25,824 nucleotides of DNA from Chloroflexota bacterium (GTDB lineage: Bacteria; Chloroflexota; Chloroflexia; JAMDCE01), in the NCBI GenBank assembly GCA_023489135.1, contig JAMDCE010000278.1, forward strand, positions 1 to 25,824, given 5' to 3'. A program made the position numbers and the translations under genes. Each line of letters starts with the position of its first letter. Position 1 is the stretch's first letter. The notes under the pieces are model-generated. The model searched no databases and was not told the origin of the DNA. It was given only the letters and a program-made list of their open reading frames with translations. Shown here piece after piece: positions 14,209 to 22,690 of this stretch.

Positions 14209-15198
14209 CTAGGGCAACCTGAGCACCTGCCCCGGCAGCAACAAATCCGCGTTGCTCAGATCGTTCGCAGAGAGGATATCATCCAACGTTGTCTCATGCG
14301 CCTGGGCAATCCCCAGCAAGGTATCTCCGTCCTGTACGATGTAATCCCTGAATCTCGGCGCAGGGGACGAAGGCGAGCTTCCCGCATCTTCGGGAAGCAG
14401 CAGCTCCTGGCCCACGACGATCAGATCGGGGCTATCGAGCTTATTGAGGTCCGCTAAAGCCCTTTCCGACAGACCATACTGCAGGGCAATTCCACCCAGG
14501 GTGTCTCCCGGTTGCACCTCGTGGGTGCGGGGAACGCTGTTGCGACTCCCGCCGCGGCTCGGCCCATCGTATCCGGCGCTCAAGCGTAGTTCTTCCCCGA
14601 TTCGCACCAGGTTTGGGTCGGAGATATCGTTCAGTTCCAGAAGAGCCTGTACGGCGACGCCAAAACGCTGACCGATGCTGAATAGTGTATCCCCGGGCTG
14701 CACCACATACTGGCCCGGTGTGGGTGCCGCGGCCGTCTGCCGGGCCTGAGGCGCCGAAGGAGCCTGCGGGCTGGGAGCGGGTGGAGCAGGCTGTGGGCTG
14801 GGCGTGGGCGCCGGGGGCTTGTTATCATTTCCCGGCCCCGGCACCACCTCATATCGAACTCTAATCTGCATCTTCTTAGGCTCATCCAGCAGCGCAAACG
14901 CCGCGTAACTGAGGTCGAGCGCGTGCTTGAAAGGGCCTCTATCCCTAACCTGGACGACGACGGTCTTGCCATTGGCAACATTGGTCACCTTGAGCCAGGT
15001 CCCGAAAGGAAAAAGGTTGGCCGCCGTAGTGGTAGGATCGTTCATGTCGTAGATCTGGCCGTTGGCCATTCGGTTGCCTTGAAACCCGGGACCGTACCAG
15101 GTGGCAAGCCCCTCGTCGGCAAAAGCAGGCATAATACCAGCGGCCAGGAAAGCGGCAAATGCCACCAGGACAGCCAAAGCGAGAGCTCGTGGATGCAC
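14209..15198 (-). CDS. RlpA-like double-psi beta-barrel protein with three LysM domains
   Basis: About 329 residues (340 from the ATG at 15231). After a signal peptide (ALALAVLVAFAAFLAAGIMPAFA) comes an RlpA-type double-psi beta-barrel with LATWYGPGFQGNRMANGQIYD, GTWLKVTNVANGKTVVVQVRDRGPF and LDLSYAAFALL; such domains cut denuded glycan strands or bind peptidoglycan. A Pro/Ala/Ser linker leads to three LysM repeats (YVVQPGDTLFSIGQRFGV, HEVQPGDTLGGIALQYGL, YIVQDGDTLLGIAQAHET), which bind peptidoglycan N-acetylglucosamine. It is therefore a secreted wall-associated protein. I favour GTG 15198, with AAGGGG upstream, over ATG 15231, which has a poor ribosome site. It lies downstream of GT2, possibly in the same transcript. 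Confidence 0.88.
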   Translation of the reverse strand: MHPRALALAVLVAFAAFLAAGIMPAFADEGLATWYGPGFQGNRMANGQIYDMNDPTTTAANLFPFGTWLKVTNVANGKTVVVQVRDRGPFKHALDLSYAAFALLDEPKKMQIRVRYEVVPGPGNDNKPPAPTPSPQPAPPAPSPQAPSAPQARQTAAAPTPGQYVVQPGDTLFSIGQRFGVAVQALLELNDISDPNLVRIGEELRLSAGYDGPSRGGSRNSVPRTHEVQPGDTLGGIALQYGLSERALADLNKLDSPDLIVVGQELLLPEDAGSSPSSPAPRFRDYIVQDGDTLLGIAQAHETTLDDILSANDLSNADLLLPGQVLRLP

Positions 15199-15277
15199 CA
15201 ACTCAACCCCTTGAATTGAAATCCACGGCATTCTACCAAATGCTTAGTTGCCCGTCAAGGTTACTATGGTCCTATTC

Positions 15278-16456
15278 CTACCAGCTGGGCTCGATGCAGA
15301 CCGTTCCGAACTTTTTGGTCCCGTCGATGGCACCCTTGATGAACGCCCAGTTGCTTAGGTAGCGAATCTTGCACCACGTCAGCAACCGGTCCCGAGGTCA
15401 ACGGTGGCAATTACGCGCGAAATAGGATAGCGCCGAAGCGGCCAGTCCGAAGAAGCTCGCGCCGAAGAAAGGAACGGCAGCGGGGCTGACCACCGAAAGC
15501 GCCCCGGCGGCGACGGTGCCGATCAGAAAGACGTGCATCAACTGGAAGGAGCCGACGTGAATGATTCCCTTGAAGGGCAAAGGCAGATCGAGAAAGGCCG
15601 GCTTGTCGAACTGCAACACGACCTCTAGCTTGTCCGCGGCGTGTCTCGCTATCAGCAAGGGATGGCCATAACCGTAGCCGTACCACTGGCGAAGGTAGCT
15701 GTCAAGGGTCACTCGGTGCATGTGCTTCACCACGGCGCTCTTGGAAAAATACAGTTTGTGTCCTTGATCCAGAATGCGCAGCGAGAAATCTACGTCTTCG
15801 CCGGTGGGTTCGTGCCAGAACTCGCCACCTGCCGCGTCGATAACCGATTTTCGGAAAGCAACGTTTGCCGTGGCAAAAAACGGGGAGTAATTGCCACCGT
15901 TGACCTCGTGGGGCAACTTGTCGACAACCCCCGGAAAATACCCGCTTTGGGTAAGGCCACACCTGCCCGTAACGCTGAGGAAGCCAACCTGCTCACAATA
16001 GGACTCGGTCTCGTTGTCGGCGTCCGTGCGCAGGGTGAGGACCTCTCCACCAACGCCCCCGATACTCGGATCGGCGGCGAACGGTCGAAGAATCTCGGTC
16101 ACCCAGTTGGGCTCGGGAGCGCAGTCGCCGTCGGTGAATAGCAGGAACTCCCCCTGCGCCACCTTGAGAGCGGCGTTGCGAGCGTGTCCGGGGGAGGTGC
16201 AGTTCGGCACTTCAACCAGCCTCACCGATGGGTCCTTCTGCTGCCACTCTTTTATCACAGCTACGGTGCCGTCCGTGCTGCCGCCATCGGCCAGGATTAC
16301 CTCCATCTTCTCGCGCGGGTAGTCCAGGGCTTGGAGATAGCCAAAGGTTTTGTCCAAAGTGCGCTGGGCGTTTCGTACCGGAACGATGATCGAAATCTTC
16401 GGGGTAAGCCTGTCTCGAGTGAGATTCTCGTCAACCACCACCAGGATGTCTCCCAT
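15278..16456 (-). CDS. GT2 family glycosyltransferase with in-frame TGA before its C-terminal tail
   Basis: GT-A fold glycosyltransferase. Visible: ISIIVPVRNAQRTLDKTF (nucleotide-sugar start), DGGSTDGT, the metal-binding D-x-D (LLFTDGDCAPEP), the acceptor-side EPTGEDVDFSLRI and a YLRQWYGYGYGHP motif. One or two membrane segments follow (about 300-348). TGA at 15398-15400 ends the protein at 352 residues, but the same frame runs on for 39 codons (with KIRYLSNWAFIKGAIDGTKKFG) to TAG at 15278-15280. That tail has the look of the usual GT2 C-terminus, so the TGA is probably a nonsense change (a CGA-to-TGA transition would do it) or a read error. No recognisable SECIS follows. ATG 16456 is 42 bases after the lut-like gene stop, so they may be co-transcribed. 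Confidence 0.82.
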
Positions 16457-16498
16457 ATGTTATGTCCAACCGAATGTTACCCACTGGACCGATTTTCG

Positions 16499-18673
16499 TC
16501 AAGCAGGCGACTGGTCGGGGAGGCCATTACGGTCCGCGAGTATTTGGGCGGTGTGCAGCACTTCGATCTGGCTTCCTCGCTTGTCCAGCCCTCCGCGCAG
16601 CTGCAAGATGCAGGCGGGACAATCCGTGGCCACCAGAGATGCTCCTGTCGCTTCCACACTCGCTAGCTTCCTGTCGAGTATCGATTTTGATACCTCGGGG
16701 AACTTGAGCGAAAAAGCGCCGGCGCACCCGCAGCAGGCATCAGGGTCTTCCATCTCAACCAAATTCGCTCCGGCGCGCACTAGCAGCGCGCGGGGGGCCG
16801 ACGAAGCTTCCAGCGTGTGGCGCAGGTGGCAGGAATCGTGATAGGTCAGTGTGGGCCGACCCGCTGTGGGGGAGAGCGCGTCCGCTCCTATAACACGTGC
16901 CAGGAAGGCTGAGAAGTCGAAGGTGCGGGCGGCGAGAGCCCTGGCCCGCGACAGCCATTCGGGCTCAGCGGCCAGGAGTCGGGGAAACTCCTTGACCAGC
17001 GCAACGGTGCAGGTGGGGCAGGCGGACACAACGTAATCCGGGCCGGACATCTCCAGTGCTTCTATGTTTCGCCTGGCCATATCGCGAGCCGTCTTTTCGT
17101 CTCCGGACCAGCAGGCGGGAAGGCCGCAGCATTCCTGGTGCGGTGGAAATGCCACGGAGGCTCCGGCGTCCCTGAGCACGCTGGCAACCGACTCCCCTAT
17201 CTCGGGATAAACCAGGTCGATCAAGCATCCGGCAAAGAAAGCCACGCGAGGGGTGCCGGCTCCATCATCACGGCGCCAGCGCTCGCGAAGCGGGGTTGCC
17301 GCCAAGGGGGGTAGACTGCGGAAGCCGGTCAGGGATGATACGGGCGGCGGCAGGCTCCTCACGAGGGACTCCCCACCAGCCAGAACTCGCTGGACCCCCC
17401 TTGCCAACCTCATCGTCTGCTTGAAACGTTGGGGATTATCGAGAATGTGGCGGAATGCCAGGTCTTCCAACAGAGACCGACCCTTCTTCCCCGCCCGGCT
17501 GCGGAGACTGATTACTAGGCGGGGGATGTCGATGCCGGCGGGACAGGTCGTCACGCAGCGCCGGCAACCGGCGCAGAGTTGCAGGGGGTCGGTAGCATCG
17601 TCGAGGCTGGCAAGAAAGGCCGTGAGCACCGTGCCGATTCCCCCCTGATACACCCGACCGAAAACGTGGCCGCTCACCACGCGGAAAACCGGGCACACGT
17701 TGAGACAGCAGGAGCACTTGATACATTGCAGGGCCTCGCGGAACTCAGCATCGTTCATAAGCGCGCTGCGGCCGTTGTCCACCAGCACCACGTGCATCTC
17801 CTTGGGGCCGTGAGCTCCGGTGATGGGAGTGGCCTCGATGTCCGAGGTTTTGCTGGGACCGGTGGTCAAAGAGACATAGGAGGTGATCTTTTGTCCGGTG
17901 GCGCTACGCGGCAGGTACTTCAGAATGGTTGCCGCGGCGATGATGTCCGGCACGATTTTCTCGATTCCTACTACCGCCACGTGAATGGGGGGGAAGGTCA
18001 TGGCCAGGCGGTCATTGCCCTCGTTCGTCACCGTAACCACCGTTCCGGTATCGGCGATGGCGATGTTGGCTCCGGATATGCCCATATCGGCCGTGACAAA
18101 GTGCTGGCGCAACTGCTCCCGAGCTATCGCAACCATGCCGGGAACGTCGTCCCCCGAAACCGGGCGCCCGATGACGCGGGAGAAGAGCTCGGCCACTTCC
18201 TCTCGCGACTTGTGGATGGCAGGAGCGACGAAATGCGACGGCCGCTCGCCGGCCAGTTGGATGATCCATTCGCCGACGTCGGTTTCGATGACCTCAATAC
18301 CCCTGGCCTGCAACGCCCCGTTGAGACCGATTTCCTCGGTCAGCATCGATTTCGACTTAACTACTTTTCTCACCCCTCGACTCGTCGCCAGGTCAACTAT
18401 GTATCGATTGGCGGCAGCAGCGTCCTCCGCCTGGCACACCATGATACCGGCCTGACGTGCTTCTCCTATGTACTGGTCGACCATTTCAGGGAGGTGCTCG
18501 ACGGCCGATTTTTTGATCGATCCAACCTGCTCCTGGACGTGCTTGAAATCCACACCCTCGTAGGCCTGTGCCCTGCGCACAGCTATAGAGCGCATAGCAC
18601 GCTCCATCGCCAGTGCCAACTGAGGATCGCAGGCGGCCCGCTTCACAGATTTTCTGAAACCCCGAGTCGTCAT
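16499..18673 (-). CDS. LutA-LutB-like fusion: LUD domain, double-cluster ferredoxin and CCG domains
   Basis: 724 residues joining parts that are separate genes in lactate-utilisation operons. The LUD domain (about 40-300) has VVKSKSMLTEEIGLN and GISGANIAIADTGTVV. A double ferredoxin region has C317/C320/C323/C327 (CIKCSCCLNVCP) and C367/C370/C373/C377 (CAGCRRCVTTCP). Two CCG (heterodisulfide reductase-type) cysteine-rich modules follow, with AGCLID ... ECCGLPA and SCHL ... CCGCAG. LutABC-type proteins oxidise L-lactate to pyruvate, passing electrons to quinone or a flavoprotein partner. No lutC or lactate permease is adjacent, so the substrate is uncertain (other hydroxy acids are possible). 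ATG 18673 has GAGGTG 6 nt upstream; the longer frame to 18820 lacks that. A sigma-70 promoter lies at 18709-18737. Confidence 0.88.
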   Translation of the reverse strand: MTTRGFRKSVKRAACDPQLALAMERAMRSIAVRRAQAYEGVDFKHVQEQVGSIKKSAVEHLPEMVDQYIGEARQAGIMVCQAEDAAAANRYIVDLATSRGVRKVVKSKSMLTEEIGLNGALQARGIEVIETDVGEWIIQLAGERPSHFVAPAIHKSREEVAELFSRVIGRPVSGDDVPGMVAIAREQLRQHFVTADMGISGANIAIADTGTVVTVTNEGNDRLAMTFPPIHVAVVGIEKIVPDIIAAATILKYLPRSATGQKITSYVSLTTGPSKTSDIEATPITGAHGPKEMHVVLVDNGRSALMNDAEFREALQCIKCSCCLNVCPVFRVVSGHVFGRVYQGGIGTVLTAFLASLDDATDPLQLCAGCRRCVTTCPAGIDIPRLVISLRSRAGKKGRSLLEDLAFRHILDNPQRFKQTMRLARGVQRVLAGGESLVRSLPPPVSSLTGFRSLPPLAATPLRERWRRDDGAGTPRVAFFAGCLIDLVYPEIGESVASVLRDAGASVAFPPHQECCGLPACWSGDEKTARDMARRNIEALEMSGPDYVVSACPTCTVALVKEFPRLLAAEPEWLSRARALAARTFDFSAFLARVIGADALSPTAGRPTLTYHDSCHLRHTLEASSAPRALLVRAGANLVEMEDPDACCGCAGAFSLKFPEVSKSILDRKLASVEATGASLVATDCPACILQLRGGLDKRGSQIEVLHTAQILADRNGLPDQSPA

Positions 18674-18708
18674 CCAAGCACCTCTTACCGAACATCCTGG
18701 ATTGCGCC

Positions 18709-18737
18709 ATTGTAGCAGCTTATGGACGCCAGAGCAA
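18709..18737 (-). promoter_or_regulatory. sigma-70 promoter for the lut-like gene
   Basis: Minus strand: -35 TTGCTC (18732-18737), 17-bp spacer, -10 TACAAT (18709-18714, 5/6). The start codon is 36 bases downstream of the -10. Confidence 0.6.
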
Positions 18738-18761
18738 TTTGCCTGTGGCGCTGCGCCGACC

Positions 18762-18790
18762 TTTTCATTCGGTCCGTGGAGTGGTAAGAT
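18762..18790 (+). promoter_or_regulatory. Possible sigma-70 promoter for the MBL-adenosyltransferase pair
   Basis: Plus strand: -35 TTTTCA (4/6), 17-bp spacer, -10 TAAGAT (5/6), about 55 bases before the GTG at 18845. Divergent from the lut-like promoter. The match is moderate only. Confidence 0.4.
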
Positions 18791-18844
18791 GTGGTGGCTG
18801 GCACCGACGGCTGGGCCCACATTCTAGTTAACTGGTGAAATCGA

Positions 18845-19834
18845 GTGCAAATCATTCCTGATCTCTATCAGATGCAGATTCCCATTCCCGACAATCCGCT
18901 CGGGCACGTCAACATCTACGCGATTCGTGAAGGCGACGGATGGACGCTCGTCGACACCGGTTTTGACGCCGACGAAGCCTACAGTAGCCTCGTCGATCAA
19001 TTCCGGGAGTTGGCCGGCGATCTGACCCGGCTCAAGAGAGTTGTCATGACCCACTGGCACGCCGACCATTTCGGGCTGGCACATCGGGTCAAAGCAAACA
19101 CAAACGCGCAGATAATGATGCACGAAGCAGACGTCACGTTTCTGAACAGCATCTATCACGACCGGCTGAACGATGCCCAGGGTTACGGGGCGTGGCTCGC
19201 CTTCAACGGCGCGCCTCCCGACGAAGTTGACACCCTGCAGCAACCGATGTCGGGAGGGTTCTTCGCCAACGGGGGCAAGTTTGCTCCGGATGTCCCGCTG
19301 CGCGGCGGCGAGGAGTTGAGGATCGGCCGCTTCAAGTTCGACGTGGTCTGGACCCCCGGACATACGGTCGGACACATATGTCTCCACGAACCCACGGAGA
19401 GGATTCTCATCTCCGGGGATCACGTTCTACCGATCATAACCCCCAGCGTCGCCTACAACCTCCGCGCCGGAGGCAATCCACTGGCGAACTTCCTCGGCTC
19501 GCTGCACCGCCTGAGAGGACTGGACGTCGCCTTCGTGCTTCCGGCACACGAACACTCCTTCCACGACTTGACTAAGAGGATCGATGAGATTACCAGGCAC
19601 CATTTGGAACGCTGTGAGGAGATTCTCGCCTCGATCGACGGCCCCTTTAGGACGGCGTACCAGATTTCGTCGAAGATCACGTGGGCAAACGGGGAGATGG
19701 TCTGGGATAGGATGCCCCGGTTCCATAAACTGATGGCTGTCGGGGAAACCCTGGCCCACCTTTACCACATGCTGTATGAAGGCAAGGTCGAGAACACTGC
19801 GGACGACGGCCTTCAGAAGTGGAGAGTCAAGTAG
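18845..19834 (+). CDS. Metallo-beta-lactamase-fold hydrolase
   Basis: 329 residues, likely a two-metal hydrolase of the glyoxalase II / lactonase-like branch. Metal ligands are visible: H70-x-H72-x-D74-H75 (THWHADH), H173 (TPGHTVGH), D192 (SGDHVLP) and H235 (PAHEH). The C-terminal 90 residues (RIDEITRHHLERCEEIL ... MVWDRMPRFHKLMAVGETLAHLYHMLYEGKV) form the winged-helix-like tail common in MBL-fold thioesterase and LACTB2-like proteins. The substrate is unknown. GTG 18845 has GGTGA 7 bases upstream. The cobalamin adenosyltransferase starts 6 bases after its stop, so they are co-transcribed. Confidence 0.9.
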   Translation: MQIIPDLYQMQIPIPDNPLGHVNIYAIREGDGWTLVDTGFDADEAYSSLVDQFRELAGDLTRLKRVVMTHWHADHFGLAHRVKANTNAQIMMHEADVTFLNSIYHDRLNDAQGYGAWLAFNGAPPDEVDTLQQPMSGGFFANGGKFAPDVPLRGGEELRIGRFKFDVVWTPGHTVGHICLHEPTERILISGDHVLPIITPSVAYNLRAGGNPLANFLGSLHRLRGLDVAFVLPAHEHSFHDLTKRIDEITRHHLERCEEILASIDGPFRTAYQISSKITWANGEMVWDRMPRFHKLMAVGETLAHLYHMLYEGKVENTADDGLQKWRVK

Positions 19835-19839
19835 GGCAT

Positions 19840-20400
19840 ATGAAGTCTTACCGAAAACGAAAGGACGAGGGCGAGACGGATCTTCTCTACGGGGGGAGGA
19901 TTCCGAAGGAGAGCGCCCGCGCCGAGGCCTACGGGACCATCGACGAGGCGGTGTCTGCCCTGGGTATAGCCAGGGCTCTGGCCGGTGGAAACGAGGCGCT
20001 GCAAGCTATACTGCTTGGGATCCAGAGGGAGCTGTTCCTGGTCGGCGCCGAGCTGGCCACCGACTCGACCGAGTATCCCAAGCTCGTTCAGCACTTCGGG
20101 CAAGTCACCTCTGCCATGGTCGACCGCTTGGAGCAAATGGTGGCAGAGCACGAGGTGGGCCTCGAAATCCCCAAAGCCTTTGTAGTGCCGGGAGGTAACC
20201 TGCTGGCAGCGCACCTCGATCTGGCACGCACTATAGTTCGCCGGGCGGAGAGGCGGTCTGCCGGCCTCTGGCACGATCGTCAACTAGTGAACGAGCAGGT
20301 CCTTCGTTACCTCAATCGTCTCTCCGATTTGTTGTTCGTTCTGGCCAGGGCGGAGGAGCGGGGCGCTACCACCTTCGCCAGTGCCAAACTAGAAGGATAG
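19840..20400 (+). CDS. PduO-type ATP:cob(I)alamin adenosyltransferase
   Basis: 186 residues, normal for PduO-type enzymes that transfer adenosine from ATP to reduced corrinoid, making coenzyme B12. Motifs: DLLYGGRIPKESARAEAYGTIDEAVSALGIARA (the ATP-binding N-terminus), VPGGNLLAAHLDLARTIVRRAERR, and NRLSDLLFVLAR at the end. ATG 19840 is chosen over GTG 19819, which has no ribosome site; the weak AGTAGGG site sits only 3 bases before the ATG, so translation may be coupled to the MBL gene. No B12-dependent enzyme is in the window, so its user (for example a mutase) is elsewhere. Convergent with livF, 13 bases away. Confidence 0.92.
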   Translation: MKSYRKRKDEGETDLLYGGRIPKESARAEAYGTIDEAVSALGIARALAGGNEALQAILLGIQRELFLVGAELATDSTEYPKLVQHFGQVTSAMVDRLEQMVAEHEVGLEIPKAFVVPGGNLLAAHLDLARTIVRRAERRSAGLWHDRQLVNEQVLRYLNRLSDLLFVLARAEERGATTFASAKLEG

Positions 20401-20413
20401 AGGAACGGCACGC

Positions 20414-21166
20414 TCAAGCTTGGTTTGAACCTGCCGACCCGCGAAGCGTCTTGGATTTGCCCAGGTAAGCACTCTTAACGTGTTCGTTTTCCAGGAAGCT
20501 TTGAGTGGTTCCCTCCAGGACAATGCGGCCGTCCTGCAGGATGTATCCCCTATCCGCCACTTCCAAAGCCGCCCGCACGTTCTGCTCGACCAGGAGGATG
20601 GTCAGGCCCTGGCGCCGAAGTTCCTTCACCGTTTCGAAAATGGCCTTGATGACCATAGGCGCCAGGCCTAGGGAAGGCTCATCGAGCAACAGCAGCTTGG
20701 GCATCGACATCAGCCCGCGGGCAATGGCCAGCATTTGCTGCTCACCTCCGCTGAGCGTGCCCGCTTGCTGGGCGAGGCGCTCTCGCAGGCGAGGGAACAG
20801 GGTTAATATGGCTTCCTGGCGCTCGCCGACCGACCGCTCCGAAAGGCTGCCCCCGTGCACGTAGGCTCCCAGCCGGAGGTTGTTGGCCACGCTGAGCGAG
20901 GCGAACAGCTGTTTCCCCTCCGGCACGTGGCACAACCCGAGACGGACGATCTGGCTGGCTCGGAGAGAGGATATCTCTTTCCCCAGGAACGATACTCCGC
21001 CGGCGCGGGCCGGCAGGATGCCCGAGATGCTTCGCATCAGGGTTGACTTGCCGGCCCCGTTGGCTCCGAGCAGCACAACGATCTCCCCTTCGTGCACCTC
21101 GAGACAAAGGCCGTTGAGGACCTTGACGGCACCGTAGTACACTTGGAGATCATCGACTTTCAGCAT
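20414..21166 (-). CDS. livF: Branched-chain amino acid ABC transporter ATPase (LivF type)
   Basis: 250 residues, cytoplasmic ATPase. Walker A GANGAGKST, C-loop LSGGEQQ, Walker B LLLLDEPS and the H-loop region are complete. The start (MLKVDDLQVYYGAVKVLNGLCLEVHEGEI) and the AIFETVKELRRQGLTILLVEQN segment are characteristic of LivF. It is the last gene of the operon, starting 4 bases after the binding-protein stop. It would pair with LivG on the LivH/LivM membrane pair. Confidence 0.93.
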   Translation of the reverse strand: MLKVDDLQVYYGAVKVLNGLCLEVHEGEIVVLLGANGAGKSTLMRSISGILPARAGGVSFLGKEISSLRASQIVRLGLCHVPEGKQLFASLSVANNLRLGAYVHGGSLSERSVGERQEAILTLFPRLRERLAQQAGTLSGGEQQMLAIARGLMSMPKLLLLDEPSLGLAPMVIKAIFETVKELRRQGLTILLVEQNVRAALEVADRGYILQDGRIVLEGTTQSFLENEHVKSAYLGKSKTLRGSAGSNQA

Positions 21167-21170
21167 CGAA

Positions 21171-22499
21171 TTAATCAGCCTTGACCCATTTCTTGCCTTC
21201 GGCTACCACCATCACAAACGAGGCCGGGTCCATGCCGACGTGATCTTGAGGCTGTGGAGTCCTGACATAGGTGCCGGCCACGCCGTCGTATTTCATGTTC
21301 TCAAGAAAGTCCTTGATCTTGGTCCGGTCCGGTCCGACCTTCTTGAGGGCGTCAAGAATCATGTCCGCGCTATCGGCGCCCCAGGACTCGTTCGCCTCGG
21401 GCGCAACTCCGAATTTGGCGGTAAAGCGGGCGCTAAAGTCCTTGGCCTTGGCCTTGGCCGGGTCCGTGTTCGGCAGGTCATCGGCGTACATCGCCTTGAC
21501 TCCACCAGTATAGAGCAGGCCCTTCCTGGGGATCTCCCCCGTCAGATCGAAGAAGGTGGAATTGGCGTTGGAGGTGTTCAAGAACATCGGCACGTTTAGT
21601 CCGACCTGCTGCGCGTTGCGGTAGGCCAGGATAGCCGGATCCCCCGTGCCCCAGGCGATGATGGCTTGAGGATTCATAGCCTTGATCTTAGTGACCTGCG
21701 GCGTGATGTCATTGTCCTTTAGCCCGTACCTTTCCTCGCCGACAACTTCGATGCCGTACTTGCCGCCGATGGACTTGATGGCCGCCGAGGCACGGTTGCT
21801 CAGATCGTCGGTCGGGTGCAAGCCGGCTATTCGTTTCCACCCCTTCTTGCTGGCGTAGGCGATATACGTCTCTACCAGTTGCTCGACGGTGTTAATGTTC
21901 GAGAACATATATTTGTCATCGGGAGTGGGCGCGACCGAACCGAAGAAGATCCAGGGGGTATTCAAGGTTCGAGCGACCGGTTGGACGGGAATGACCTGGA
22001 CGCTGGGCAGCGGGCCCAGTATCGCCAGCGCCTTATCCTGTTCCACGGCCTTGCGGAAAAGCAGCACGGCCTCCTCGGCTTTCGATTGATCGTCGTAGGC
22101 GACAAGCTCTACGGGGTGTCCATCAATGCCGCCGGACTTGTTGACGGTTTCTATTTCTACGTCTACACCTTTCTTAATTGTGGCTCCCACCTTGCCGAAT
22201 GCTCCGGTAAGGGAGCCAACCCAGGCCAGCTTGTAAGGCTCTTTGCCGCCAGCAGCTTTGGGCGCTTCGGCCTTGGCTGCAGGCTTAGTGGCTGCGGCCT
22301 TGGGCGCCTCCGCCTTCTCAGCCGGTTTCGCTGCGTTGGTCTGCGCTGCCGGCTTGGGTGCCTGGGCTTGCTCCGCTTGCTTTGCCGGCTCCTTAGCGGC
22401 GGGTGCGGCGGGTCCACTGCAACCCGCGACCAGAGCCAGCACGATGGATAGCGCAATGGCGATGTAGGTCGCGTGCCAAATGATCCTTCTCTGCAACAT
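21171..22499 (-). CDS. Branched-chain amino acid/amide ABC substrate-binding lipoprotein (LivJ type)
   Basis: 442 residues. A signal peptide with lipobox LVAGC (Cys27 as lipidated residue) is followed by a long Ala/Pro/Lys/Glu-rich spacer (about 28-90) that lifts the domain off the membrane. The type I periplasmic-binding fold starts at YKLAWVGSLTGAFGKVGATIKKGVDVEIETVNKSGGIDGHPVELVAYDDQ and includes AILGPLPSVQVIPVQPVA and INTVEQLVETYIAYASKKGWKRIAGL. Such proteins bind Leu/Ile/Val, amides, urea or aromatic acids; specificity is not readable. ATG 22499 has AGGAG 6 bases upstream (the TTG at 22505 overlaps that site). It lies between livG and livF, with a 191-base leader containing hairpins. Confidence 0.92.
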   Translation of the reverse strand: MLQRRIIWHATYIAIALSIVLALVAGCSGPAAPAAKEPAKQAEQAQAPKPAAQTNAAKPAEKAEAPKAAATKPAAKAEAPKAAGGKEPYKLAWVGSLTGAFGKVGATIKKGVDVEIETVNKSGGIDGHPVELVAYDDQSKAEEAVLLFRKAVEQDKALAILGPLPSVQVIPVQPVARTLNTPWIFFGSVAPTPDDKYMFSNINTVEQLVETYIAYASKKGWKRIAGLHPTDDLSNRASAAIKSIGGKYGIEVVGEERYGLKDNDITPQVTKIKAMNPQAIIAWGTGDPAILAYRNAQQVGLNVPMFLNTSNANSTFFDLTGEIPRKGLLYTGGVKAMYADDLPNTDPAKAKAKDFSARFTAKFGVAPEANESWGADSADMILDALKKVGPDRTKIKDFLENMKYDGVAGTYVRTPQPQDHVGMDPASFVMVVAEGKKWVKAD

Positions 22500-22690
22500 T
22501 CTCAACTCCTTGCTTAAGACCCTTGTGGTCCGGATTTAGTTCGCCCAAAAGCCCGAAAGGGGCTCCTCAGAAGAACGCGCTTTCCCTCCGAGGACTGAAC
22601 CGCCCATCCGTGATAACACGGTCCTTGAGACACAGCGGCACCAGGTGGTGCCGGCCCAGCTACACCCACCCGTCGAGAGCGCCACTCTCC
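22500..22690 (-). other. Leader between livG and the binding-protein gene with hairpins
   Basis: No gene is present. In transcript direction: CGGCACC/GGTGCCG over loop 22643-22646 (stem 22636-22653), a small CCGTG/CACGG stem (22608-22621), and AGCCC/GGGCT followed by TTT (22550-22564), which is terminator-like. They could reduce or protect transcripts so that the binding protein is made in excess, as is common in ABC operons. There is no clear promoter. Confidence 0.5.

Noticed and set aside
14102..14212. Small plus-strand gene of 36 codons (MEYVRDAAEDIAEFLRTHRG...)
   Set aside because: The composition is plausible and the stop overlaps the RlpA stop, but it has no clear promoter, a weak ribosome site and no recognisable family.
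15398..15400. Selenocysteine in the GT2 protein
   Set aside because: The position follows membrane segments, has no expected cysteine role and no convincing hairpin at 16-37 nt; a nonsense change fits better.
17579..18715. 378-codon plus-strand frame opposite the lut-like gene
   Set aside because: It lies fully antisense to clear iron-sulfur domains; low-complexity content typical of a shadow frame.
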